From Variovorax paradoxus (GTDB taxonomy: Bacteria > Pseudomonadota > Gammaproteobacteria > Burkholderiales > Burkholderiaceae_C), in contig CP063167.1 of NCBI GenBank assembly GCA_016806145.1, positions 1,856,501-1,920,500 of the forward strand: 64,000 nt of DNA, given 5' to 3'. The notes below the pieces were generated by a model. That model did not search any database, was not told the origin of the DNA, and was given only the letters and a program-made list of their open reading frames with translations. Every line of letters starts with the position of its first letter. Position 1 is the first letter of the stretch. Position numbers and translations under genes: made by a program. Shown here piece after piece: positions 16,302 to 24,468 of this stretch.

Positions 16302-16529
16302 ATGGTCGGCAAAGCAGTCGTGCAGAACCGCATCGATGTAGACACCGAGGACCGTGCATTGCCCGCAGAACCCGTCGTCGACGCCGCTGCGCACCACGCT
16401 TGGTTTCGAGCGAAGGTGCAGGAGGCACTGGACGAATCGCGCCCTGCCGTTGCGCACGATGAGGTGGAGGCATATTTCGCCAAGCGGCGTGCAGCCGCGC
16501 TTCTCAAGGCAGAAAAGGGCGGGAAGTGA
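16302..16529 (+). CDS. solitary stability-determinant/antitoxin-like protein
   Basis: A 75-residue protein whose core WFRAKVQEALDESRPAVAHDEVEAYFAKRRAA matches the small stability-determinant antitoxins that precede RelE/ParE toxins. ATG at 16302 is chosen because GGGAGG lies 9 bases upstream. The stop would normally overlap a toxin start, but no RelE/ParE frame follows: the next gene at 16624 is a hydrolase. It is therefore either a lone antitoxin or the remnant of a pair. Confidence 0.7.
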   Translation: MVGKAVVQNRIDVDTEDRALPAEPVVDAAAHHAWFRAKVQEALDESRPAVAHDEVEAYFAKRRAAALLKAEKGGK

Positions 16530-16623
16530 GCATCGAGCGATCGCCCCGCGATGGGAGGACCGGCCTCTGCTGTACCTCCACCGGGGGACTGCCATCCCCC
16601 CCGCCCGGTCCTACATTCCCCTC

Positions 16624-17802
16624 ATGACCGAGTCCTTCACCGTCCAGACCGAGTGGGTGCACCTCCAGTACGACGAGCACGCCGCCTTCACCGAGACCTA
16701 CGGCTTCTCCGGCAACCAGGGCGCGGTGAACCTCGAGGCGATCCGCTTCCGGCCCGAGGGCCAGGCGTCCGACACGCTGATGGTCTTCATGCATCCCGCG
16801 TCGACGCTGCAGCTGCTGCCGGTGCCGCGCGCGATGGCGGCCACCGGCGCGCACGTGCTGTGCGCGGGCAGCCGCTACCAGCGCAACGACACGGCGCTGA
16901 TCATGGAAAAAGTGTTCCTCGACCTGAGCGCCTACATCCGCCATGCGAAGCAGGTCTGGGGCTATCGCCACGTGGTGCTGGTGGGCTGGTCGGGCGGCGG
17001 GGCGCTGGCGGTGAGCTACCAGGCCGAGGCCGAGGATCCGCGCATCACGCACACGCCGGCCGGCGACGCTGTCGATCTCAAGGGAAAAGGGCTGATCCCG
17101 GCCGACGCGGTGATCTACCAGGCCGCGCACCTCTCGCGCGCGCACCTGCTGGCCGAGACCATCGACCCCTCGGTGAAGGACGAGCTGAATCCCGACGACC
17201 GCGAGGTCGAGCTCGACATCTACGACCCGCGCAACCCGAACCAGCCGCCGTATTCGCCGGCCTACATCCAGCGCTACCGCGTGGCGCAGCTCGACCGCAT
17301 GCGCCGCATCACGGCTTGGGCTAGGGCAAAGCTGGCCGAGCTCCAGGCGCGCAACACCGGCGAGATGGAGCGGCCCTTCCTCGTGCACCGCACGCTGGCC
17401 GATCCGCGTTTCCTCGATTCCACGCTCGATCCCAACGACCGCCGGCCGCGCTGGTGCTACATGGGCAATCCCGAGACGGTGAACTCCGGGCCGGTCGGGC
17501 TCGCGCGCTTCACCACCTTGCGCAGCTGGCTGTCGCAATGGTCGCTCGACGACTCCTGCGGCAACGGGCTCGAAGGCGCGCGCCGCATCCGCGTGCCGCT
17601 GCTGGTGATCGAGAACAGCGCCGACGACGCGGTGCCGACCACGCATCCCAAGATGCTGTTCGAGGCCGCGGCCTCGCCCGACAAGCTCTTTCGCGTGGTG
17701 AAGGGCGCGACCCACTATTACGCCGGCCAGCCCGAGCTGCTGCAGGAAGCCACGGCGCTGATCCGCGGCTGGCTGCAGGAGCGCGACCTGCTCGAGCGCT
17801 GA
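16624..17802 (+). CDS. alpha/beta-hydrolase, probable ester or thioester hydrolase
   Basis: A 392-residue hydrolase. The nucleophile elbow is GWSGGG at 121-126 (Ser123), the strand before it VVLVG. The acid probably lies in LLVIENSADDAVPTTHP near 325-340, and the His in GATHYYAGQPE near 365, in the expected order. A large insertion (about 150-260) forms a cap. No signal peptide. It begins a tight plus-strand run: the MFS gene starts 4 bases after the stop, then thiolase and CoA ligase. Confidence 0.85.
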   Translation: MTESFTVQTEWVHLQYDEHAAFTETYGFSGNQGAVNLEAIRFRPEGQASDTLMVFMHPASTLQLLPVPRAMAATGAHVLCAGSRYQRNDTALIMEKVFLDLSAYIRHAKQVWGYRHVVLVGWSGGGALAVSYQAEAEDPRITHTPAGDAVDLKGKGLIPADAVIYQAAHLSRAHLLAETIDPSVKDELNPDDREVELDIYDPRNPNQPPYSPAYIQRYRVAQLDRMRRITAWARAKLAELQARNTGEMERPFLVHRTLADPRFLDSTLDPNDRRPRWCYMGNPETVNSGPVGLARFTTLRSWLSQWSLDDSCGNGLEGARRIRVPLLVIENSADDAVPTTHPKMLFEAAASPDKLFRVVKGATHYYAGQPELLQEATALIRGWLQERDLLER

Positions 17803-17806
17803 GTCC

Positions 17807-19048
17807 GTGAAGACCGGCGCTGTCGCCGCAGTCGCTGCGATGGGGCCGGCGCTGGTCGTCGGCGTGGTCACGCTCTCGACCGCGGTCCAGCCGCTGGGCA
17901 CCGACCTCTACCTCGCGGCGCTGCCCGCGATCCGCAACGAGTACGCGGCGCGCGTGGGCGTGGTGCAGCTCACGCTGGCGGTGCTGGTGTTCAGCTTCGG
18001 ATTGAGCCAGCTGCTGTGGGGCCCGGCCTCCGACCGCTTCGGCCGCCGGCCGGTGCTGGTGGCGGGCTTCCTGCTGTACGCGGTGGGCGCCGCGGTGGGC
18101 GCGATGGCGCCGAACATCGAAGTGCTGATTGCCGCGCGCGCGGCGCAGGGCCTGGGCATCGCGGCCTGCATGGTTTGCGGGCGCGCGATCGTGCGCGACC
18201 TGTTCGAGCAGCAGCACGGCACGCATGTGATGACGGTCGCGATGTCGGTGCTGGCCTGCCTGACGATGCTGATCCCCGTGACGGGCGCGCTGCTGGCCCA
18301 GACCCTGGGCTGGCGCGCCACGCTGTGGTCGATGGCGTTGTGCGGCCTGGCCGGCGCGCTGCTGGTGATCGCACGCGTGCCCGAGACCGCGCGCTCGCTC
18401 AAGCCCGATGCCTTGCGCCTCGGCCCGCTGCTCGCGGGGTATGCGCGCATCGCGCGCGATCCGGCCTTCCAGTCGTGGACCCTGCTCAACGCCTTCGGCT
18501 ATGCGGCCAACTTCGGCTTCTTCTCGAGCTCGGCCTATCTCTTCATCGAGACCTTCGGCGTCTCGCGCGTGGGCTTCGGCCTGGTGATCGGCGGCGCCTC
18601 GGTCACCTACCTCGCGGGCACCATGCTGTGCCGGCGCTGGATCGCGGCGCACGGCATCGTGACCTCGGTGCGGCGCGCCGGTTTCCTGTCGCTGCTGGCG
18701 GCGCTGCTGCTGGTGGTGCCGCAGCTCGCCGGCGCGCACACGGCCGCCACGCTCACGGCGGGCCTGTGGCTGATGCTGCTGGCCTACGGCATCCACCAGC
18801 CCTGCGGCCATGTCGGCATGGCCACGCCGTTCCCGTTGCAGGCCGGCGCGGCCTCGGCGCTCGGCGGCTTCATCTTCGCGGGCGCGGCCTTCCTCTGCGG
18901 CGGCTGGATGGGCCTGATGTACCGCAGCGGCAGCGCCGCCGTGCTCTCGCTCACCACGGGCGTGCTCGCGGCCGCGGCCGGCACGATCGCGCTGACCTTG
19001 GTACAACGTCATGGCCGGCCCGTGCCCGCGCGGCCCGCCGTGCCCTGA
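17807..19048 (+). CDS. Bcr/CflA-type MFS transporter
   Basis: A 413-residue transporter with 12 hydrophobic helices. The first helix carries LSTAVQPLGTDLYLAALPAI, the D-YLPALP-type motif of the Bcr/CflA drug:H+ antiporter branch, and the loop 2-3 motif GPASDRFGRRPVLVAG is the general MFS signature A. GTG at 17807 follows the hydrolase stop by 4 bases, indicating translational coupling. In this context it may move the pathway substrate rather than a drug. Confidence 0.9.
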   Translation: MKTGAVAAVAAMGPALVVGVVTLSTAVQPLGTDLYLAALPAIRNEYAARVGVVQLTLAVLVFSFGLSQLLWGPASDRFGRRPVLVAGFLLYAVGAAVGAMAPNIEVLIAARAAQGLGIAACMVCGRAIVRDLFEQQHGTHVMTVAMSVLACLTMLIPVTGALLAQTLGWRATLWSMALCGLAGALLVIARVPETARSLKPDALRLGPLLAGYARIARDPAFQSWTLLNAFGYAANFGFFSSSAYLFIETFGVSRVGFGLVIGGASVTYLAGTMLCRRWIAAHGIVTSVRRAGFLSLLAALLLVVPQLAGAHTAATLTAGLWLMLLAYGIHQPCGHVGMATPFPLQAGAASALGGFIFAGAAFLCGGWMGLMYRSGSAAVLSLTTGVLAAAAGTIALTLVQRHGRPVPARPAVP

Positions 19049-19079
19049 ATCCCGCTTCTCACCCCTTCCAGGAGACATC

Positions 19080-20255
19080 ATGCGCAACGACAACGCCTAC
19101 ATCGTCGGCTGGGGCCACACGCCCTTCGGCAAGCTCGACAACGCCGAGCTCGAGCAGCTCATCCGCGACGCGGTGCAACCCGCGCTCGACAGCGCGGGCG
19201 TGGCGGCCGAGGACATCGACGGCATCTTCGTGGGTCACTTCAATGCCGGCTTCGTCGGCCAGGACTTCACGGCCTCGCTGCCCGCGGTGGCCATGCCCGA
19301 GTTCCGCCACACGCCGGCCGTGCGCTGCGAGAACGCCTGCGCCACCGGCTCGGCCGCGATCTGGGCCGCGCTCGACGCCATGGCCGCGGGCCGCATGAAG
19401 CGCACGCTGGTGATCGGCATGGAACGCATGAACGGCCTGCGCACGCCCGAGGTGGCGGCCACGCTGATCAAGTGCTCGTACGTGAAGGAGGAGGGCGCCG
19501 ACCCGGCCGGCTTCGCGGGCATCTTCGGCGGCATCGCGAGCAATTACTTCGAGCGCTTCGGCGACCAGTCGGACGCGCTCGCGGCCATCGCGGCCAAGAA
19601 CCACGCCAACGGCATGCACAACCCCTATGCCCACATGCGGCGCGACTTCGGCTTCGACTTCTGCCGCACGCCCTCGGACAAGAACCCCTTCGTGTCGGGT
19701 CCGCTCAAGCGTTCCGACTGCTCGCTGGTGTCGGACGGCGCGGCCGCGCTGGTGCTGTCGACCGAGCCGCTCGCGGGCGCGAAGGTGCCCGCGGTGCGCT
19801 GGCGCTCGCGCACGCACGTCAACGACTTCCTGCCGATGTCGCGCCGCGACCCGACGAAGTTCGAGGGCGCGGCCATGGCCTGGAAGAAGGGCCTGGCCTC
19901 GGCCGGCGCCTCGCTCGACGACCTGGGCTTCGTCGAGACGCACGACTGCTTCACCATCGCCGAGCTGCTCGAGTACGAGGCCATGGGGCTCGCGCCGCAC
20001 GGCGAGGGCGCGCGCGTGATCCTCGACGGCGTGACGCGCAAGGACGGCCGGCTGCCGGTCAACCCTTCGGGCGGGCTCAAGTCCAAGGGCCATCCGATCG
20101 GCGCCACCGGCGTGTCGCAGCACGTGATGGCCGCGATGCAGCTCTCGGGCACGGCCGGCGGCATGCAGGTCGAGCGCACGCGCATGGGCGCGGTGTTCAA
20201 CATGGGCGGCTCGGCGGTGGCCAGCTACCTCAGCATCCTGGAGCCAGCCTCGTGA
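19080..20255 (+). CDS. thiolase-family protein (SCP-x/acetyl-CoA acetyltransferase type)
   Basis: A 391-residue thiolase-fold enzyme of the SCP2/SCP-x branch, expected to cleave or form 3-ketoacyl-CoA. The active Cys is Cys87 in RCENACATGS; other conserved pieces are GFVETHDCFTIAELLEYEAMGL, the NPSGGLKSKGHPIGATG His loop near 340, and a C-terminal GAVFNMGGSAVASY. GGAGACATC precedes the ATG at 19080. Its stop overlaps the CoA ligase start by 4 bases (GTGA). Confidence 0.92.
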   Translation: MRNDNAYIVGWGHTPFGKLDNAELEQLIRDAVQPALDSAGVAAEDIDGIFVGHFNAGFVGQDFTASLPAVAMPEFRHTPAVRCENACATGSAAIWAALDAMAAGRMKRTLVIGMERMNGLRTPEVAATLIKCSYVKEEGADPAGFAGIFGGIASNYFERFGDQSDALAAIAAKNHANGMHNPYAHMRRDFGFDFCRTPSDKNPFVSGPLKRSDCSLVSDGAAALVLSTEPLAGAKVPAVRWRSRTHVNDFLPMSRRDPTKFEGAAMAWKKGLASAGASLDDLGFVETHDCFTIAELLEYEAMGLAPHGEGARVILDGVTRKDGRLPVNPSGGLKSKGHPIGATGVSQHVMAAMQLSGTAGGMQVERTRMGAVFNMGGSAVASYLSILEPAS

Positions 20256-21847
20256 GTGCGGCGCAGGCGATGAACCTGGGCCGGCTGCTCACGCAGACGG
20301 CCGCGCTCTTTGCCGATCGGCCGGGCCTCATCCAGGAGGGCGGCCGCAGCTGGACCTGGGGCGAGATCGAGGCGCGCGTGGCCGCGATGACCGCGGCGCT
20401 GCGCGCGCTCGGATTGAAGAAGGGCGACCGCATCCTGGTGCAGTCGCGCAACAACCTGCAGATGTTCGAGAGCTGCTGGGTCGCGTTCCGCCTCGGCTGC
20501 GTCTGGGTGCCGACCAATTTCCGGCTCACGCCTCCCGAGGTGGCCTACCTCGGTGCGTCGAGCGGCGCGGTCGCGATGATCGTGGAGGACATCTTCCCCG
20601 GCCACACCGACGCAGTGCGCGCGGCCTCGCCGGCGCTCGCGCACGTGGTCGCGATCGGCCGCGCGCGCGAGGGCGAGCATTCGTACGAGGACCTGCTGCG
20701 CGCGCACGAAGCGCACGACGCGGCTCGGGCCGAGCACGAGACCGTCGACCGCGACGACCCGCTGTGGTTCTTCTACACCTCGGGCACCACTGGCCGGCCC
20801 AAGGCCGGCGTGCTCACGCACGGGCAGATGGCCTTCGTGGTCGCCAACCACCTGGCCGACCTGATCCCGGGCACGACCGAACACGACCGCTCGATCGCGG
20901 TCGCGCCGCTGTCGCATGGCGCGGGCATCCATGCGCTGCTCAACGTGGCGCGCGGCGCGGCCACCGTGCTGCCGGCCAGCGAGAAGCTCGACCCCGAGGC
21001 CTTCTGGGCCTCGGTGCAGGCGCACCGCGTCAGCAACCTCTTCACCGTGCCGACCATCGTCAAGATGCTGGTCGAGCATCCGGCGGTCGACCGCTACGAC
21101 CACAGCTCGCTGCGCCACGTGATCTACGCGGGCGCGCCGATGTACCGCGCCGACCAGAAGCTCGCGCTGAAGAAGCTCGGCAAGGTGCTGGTGCAGTACT
21201 TCGGCCTCGGCGAGGTCACCGGCAACATCACGGTGCTGCCGGCCGCCATGCATTCGGCCGACGACGAGGACCCGAACGCCAACATCGGTTCGTGCGGCCG
21301 CGCGCGCACCGGCATGGAGGTGGCGATCCTCGATGCCGACTTGCGGCGCCTGCCCACGGGCGAGGTCGGCGAGATCTGCGTGCGCGGCCCCGCCGTGTTC
21401 GCGGGCTACCACGGCAACGAGGAGGCCACGCGCAAGGCGCTGCGCGGCGGCTGGTTCCATACCGGCGACCTCGGCCGGCTCGATGCGCGCGGCCTGCTCT
21501 ACATCACCGGTCGCGAGTCCGACATGTACATCTCGGGCGGCTCTAACGTCTACCCGCGCGAGGTCGAGGAGGTGCTGCTCACGCATCCCGCGGTGGCCGA
21601 GGTGGCGGTGCTCGGCGTGCCCGATCCCAAGTGGGGCGAGGTCGGCGTGGCCGTGGTGGTGCGGCGCGAGGGCGCGCAGGTCGATTGCGATGCGCTGATC
21701 GCGCACCTCGACGGGCGCTGTGCGCGCTACCGCTGGCCGCACCACGTGTTCTTCTGGGAGGCCTTGCCGAAGTCGGGCTACGGGAAGATCGCGAAGAAGG
21801 ACATCCGGCAACTGCTGGTGGAGCGCGGCGAGATCGCGGGTTCGTAG
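20252..21847 (+). CDS. AMP-forming acyl-CoA synthetase
   Basis: A 531-residue adenylate-forming ligase that would activate a carboxylic acid to its CoA ester with ATP. The P-loop YTSGTTGRPKAG is near 175-186, the A5-type region YFGLGEVTGN near 312, the hinge GGWFHTGDLGRLDARGL near 400, the GRESDMYISGGSNVYPREVEE segment near 420, and the catalytic Lys in PKSGYGKIAKKDIR near the C-terminus. GTG at 20252 overlaps the thiolase stop. Ligase, thiolase, MFS and hydrolase form one candidate degradation unit. Confidence 0.93.
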   Translation: MSAAQAMNLGRLLTQTAALFADRPGLIQEGGRSWTWGEIEARVAAMTAALRALGLKKGDRILVQSRNNLQMFESCWVAFRLGCVWVPTNFRLTPPEVAYLGASSGAVAMIVEDIFPGHTDAVRAASPALAHVVAIGRAREGEHSYEDLLRAHEAHDAARAEHETVDRDDPLWFFYTSGTTGRPKAGVLTHGQMAFVVANHLADLIPGTTEHDRSIAVAPLSHGAGIHALLNVARGAATVLPASEKLDPEAFWASVQAHRVSNLFTVPTIVKMLVEHPAVDRYDHSSLRHVIYAGAPMYRADQKLALKKLGKVLVQYFGLGEVTGNITVLPAAMHSADDEDPNANIGSCGRARTGMEVAILDADLRRLPTGEVGEICVRGPAVFAGYHGNEEATRKALRGGWFHTGDLGRLDARGLLYITGRESDMYISGGSNVYPREVEEVLLTHPAVAEVAVLGVPDPKWGEVGVAVVVRREGAQVDCDALIAHLDGRCARYRWPHHVFFWEALPKSGYGKIAKKDIRQLLVERGEIAGS

Positions 21848-21956
21848 CACCGCCCGTGGATTGGCCGGTGCGGTTCAGGTGGCTTGCCGCCGTGCCGAGG
21901 CGCGAGACGCCGACGCCCGCTATATTGAAAGCTTTGGCAACTACAGAGCAATCAAC

Positions 21957-22247
21957 ATGGCAAAAGCCTACTGGGTCAGTGCATACCGTGCCGTCAAGGA
22001 CGCCGACAAACTCGCCGCCTACGCAAAGCTGGCCGGTCCGGCCATCGCCGCGGGCGGCGGGCGTTTCCTGGCACGCGGCCTGCCCGCCAAGACCTACGAA
22101 TACGGCCTGGCCGAACGCACCGTGCTGATCGAGTTCGACAGCGTGGCGCAGGCCACGGCCACCCACGACAGCCCCGACTACCAGGCCGCGCTGGTCGCAC
22201 TGGGCGACGGCGCCGAGCGCGATCTGCGGATCATCGAAGGCACCTGA
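21957..22247 (+). CDS. DUF1330 family protein
   Basis: A 96-residue ferredoxin-like-fold protein starting MAKAYWVSAYRAVKDADKLAAYAKLA, with GGRFLARG and VLIEFDSVAQATATHDSPDYQAAL, the standard DUF1330 blocks. The family belongs to the dimeric alpha/beta barrel group; function unknown. It lies 109 bases after the CoA ligase, so may be a separate unit. Confidence 0.93.
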   Translation: MAKAYWVSAYRAVKDADKLAAYAKLAGPAIAAGGGRFLARGLPAKTYEYGLAERTVLIEFDSVAQATATHDSPDYQAALVALGDGAERDLRIIEGT

Positions 22248-22280
22248 GCGAAGCGGGAGCGGGCCGGACCGGGGCTCGCT

Positions 22281-23261
22281 TCAGTCCAGCGTGATCCCCG
22301 TGCGCCTGGACAGCGCCGCGTACTTGTCCACCTGCTGGCGCAGGAAGGCGGCGAAGGCCGCCGGCGGCGCGACCGAGACCACCACCCCGCCGGCCGCCAG
22401 CCGGTCATGCACCTGCGGGGTCTGCAGGGTCCGTGCGAGTGCGCTGCTCAGCGCCTCGACCTGTACCGCCGGCGTGTGCGCCGGTGCCACGAAACCATAG
22501 AAACCGATCAGCTCGAAGCCGGGCAGCGACTCCGCGATGGCGGGCAGCTGCGGATAGGACGCGGCCCGCCGCGCGCTGGTGATGCCCAGCGCGCGCAGGC
22601 GCTGCGACTGCAGGTGCGGCAGCGCGCTCTCCAGGGTGACGAAGGCCAGCGGCAGATCGCCGTTGAGCAGCGCGCGGTAGATCTGCGCGCTGCCGTTGTA
22701 GGGCACGTGCTCGAGCGTCACGTCGGCCTCGATGGCGAGCAGCTCGCCGGCCAGGTGCGACACCGAGCCGATGCCCAGCGACGCGTACTGCAGCGGCGGA
22801 TCGGTGCGCCTTGCCAGCGCGATCAACTGGGCCACGTCGCGCGCGGCGAAGCCCGGCTGCGTGACCAGCACCACGATCGAATGGCCGCCGAGGCACAGGG
22901 GCTCGAAATCGTCGAGCGCGTCGTAGGGCATCTGCTGGCGCATCGCCTCGTTGGCGGCATGCGGCGAGAACACCATGCCGAAGGTGTTGCCGTCGGGCGC
23001 GGCCATGGCCACGGCCTGCGTGCCGACGATCATGCCGCCGCCCGCGCGGTTGTCGACCACCACCGGCCGGTCGAGCACCTGCGCCAGTTCGCGGGCGATC
23101 AGGCGCGCCATGAAGTCGGCGGCACCGCCGGGCGCCTGCGGCACGACCATGCGCAAGGGCCGTCCCGTGTCGTTGGCGGCCAGCGCGTGGCGGCCGCACA
23201 GGCCGGCACACGCCATGGCGGCGAGCATCGCGCGCCGCGTCGCGAGCGTGTTGCCGCTCAC
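22281..23261 (-). CDS. Bug-family periplasmic substrate-binding protein
   Basis: A 326-residue receptor of the tripartite tricarboxylate/Bug family that captures carboxylates in the periplasm. An N-terminal export signal (TRRAMLAAMACAGLCGRHALA) may be Tat-type. Then PLRMVVPQAPGGAADFMARLIARELAQ, RPVVVDNRAGGGMIVGTQAVA and the C-terminal AALSRRTGITLD are typical. GTG at 23261 overlaps the LysR stop by 4 bases, so both are one transcript. No TctA/TctB membrane genes are nearby. Confidence 0.93.
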   Translation of the reverse strand: MSGNTLATRRAMLAAMACAGLCGRHALAANDTGRPLRMVVPQAPGGAADFMARLIARELAQVLDRPVVVDNRAGGGMIVGTQAVAMAAPDGNTFGMVFSPHAANEAMRQQMPYDALDDFEPLCLGGHSIVVLVTQPGFAARDVAQLIALARRTDPPLQYASLGIGSVSHLAGELLAIEADVTLEHVPYNGSAQIYRALLNGDLPLAFVTLESALPHLQSQRLRALGITSARRAASYPQLPAIAESLPGFELIGFYGFVAPAHTPAVQVEALSSALARTLQTPQVHDRLAAGGVVVSVAPPAAFAAFLRQQVDKYAALSRRTGITLD

Positions 23262-24298
23262 CGCCGCAGCCTGCGCGAGGCGCGCCGGAACTCGTCGGCC
23301 AGCGCCGCGGCCGAAGGCGTCAGCGGCCGCTTCGTCGGCGTCACCAGATGCTGCACGGCCGGCGGCAGATCGAGCTTGATGGGCAGGACCTTGAGCAGTC
23401 CGCGTTCGCGCAGCGGTTCCAGCCCGCCCAGGCTGTTGAGCGTGACCAGGTCGCTCTGCAGCAGCATCGACACCAGCGCGCTCGACGAATCGCAATGCGC
23501 CACCAGCGTCGGTGCCGGCAGGCCCTGGCTGGTCATCAGCGTGACGATCATCGGCCCGCCCGACTGCTGCACGCTGTAGAGCCAGCCATAGGGCACCAGC
23601 GCGGCCAGGTCGCGCGCATCGGCGGCCGGGTGGCCCGCGCGCACGACGATGCCCATGTCGGAACTGCACAGCTGCTCGGTGTGCAGGTCGGACAGGCTCT
23701 GGTCGGTGGGCAGCGGGCCGACCGCGAAATCGATCCGGGCTTCGCGCAGCGCTGCGATGGTCGACGACGAGCGACCGCCGAGCACGCTGATCAATGCATT
23801 GGGCGTGTGCTCTCGAAAGCGCGCCACGGCGGTGGGCAGCAGCATGGCCTCGGCCGTGGCCGACAGGCCCACCGTGATCAGCTTGCGGCCCTCGCCGCCG
23901 GCGCTCTCGAGTTCCTCCTGCAGATGGCGCAGTTCGGCATCGATCACGCGCGCGCGGCGCAGCACGATGCGGCCGAACTCGGTGGGTTCCACGCCGCGCG
24001 CGGAACGCACCAGCAGCGGCACGCCCAGCGATTTCTCGAGCGCGGTGAGGTTCTTGCTGACGGCCGCCTGCGCAAGGCCGAGCTTGCGCGCGGCGGATCG
24101 AACGCTGCCGGTCTCGATGACGGCTATCAGATCTCGGAGGTGGGCCTCGCGCACTTTGTCTCGTGTCTCGTTGTCGTTGTGGTCGCGAATTATCCGGCAA
24201 GCGTCCTTGAGGCGCAGCGCCATCGCGAGCGTGTGCGGCAGGCGCTGCAACGCGCGAAACGCCAGCATCCATGCGGGTTTGCGGCGTTCGCGGTGCAT
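23258..24298 (-). CDS. LysR-family regulator of the adjacent Bug/TonB genes
   Basis: LysR regulator of about 346 residues. The helix-turn-helix is LRDLIAVIETGSVRSAARKLGLAQAAVSKNLTALEKSLGVPLL, here preceded by about 55 extra residues (MHRERRKPAWM...). The start is uncertain: ATG at 24298 is used, and internal Met codons at MLAFRAL or MALRLKDACR are alternatives, none with a good ribosome site. The effector domain begins near GRKLITVGLSATAEAMLLP. It is cotranslated with the Bug gene and divergent from the TonB receptor. Confidence 0.9.
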   Translation of the reverse strand: MHRERRKPAWMLAFRALQRLPHTLAMALRLKDACRIIRDHNDNETRDKVREAHLRDLIAVIETGSVRSAARKLGLAQAAVSKNLTALEKSLGVPLLVRSARGVEPTEFGRIVLRRARVIDAELRHLQEELESAGGEGRKLITVGLSATAEAMLLPTAVARFREHTPNALISVLGGRSSSTIAALREARIDFAVGPLPTDQSLSDLHTEQLCSSDMGIVVRAGHPAADARDLAALVPYGWLYSVQQSGGPMIVTLMTSQGLPAPTLVAHCDSSSALVSMLLQSDLVTLNSLGGLEPLRERGLLKVLPIKLDLPPAVQHLVTPTKRPLTPSAAALADEFRRASRRLRR

Positions 24299-24468
24299 GG
24301 AAAGCCGCTCGCATGCGCCTACCTTTGGTGAACGAGTTAACCGCCGATGTGCTTCCGGGCCGCCACGGGCCGCGACTACGCTCTGCCGCCTTTGCGCCGC
24401 GGCGCCGGCGAATCCGAACAAGAACAGAGAGACATGCGACTTCCCGTTGCAGATCGCGCCAGGCCTTC

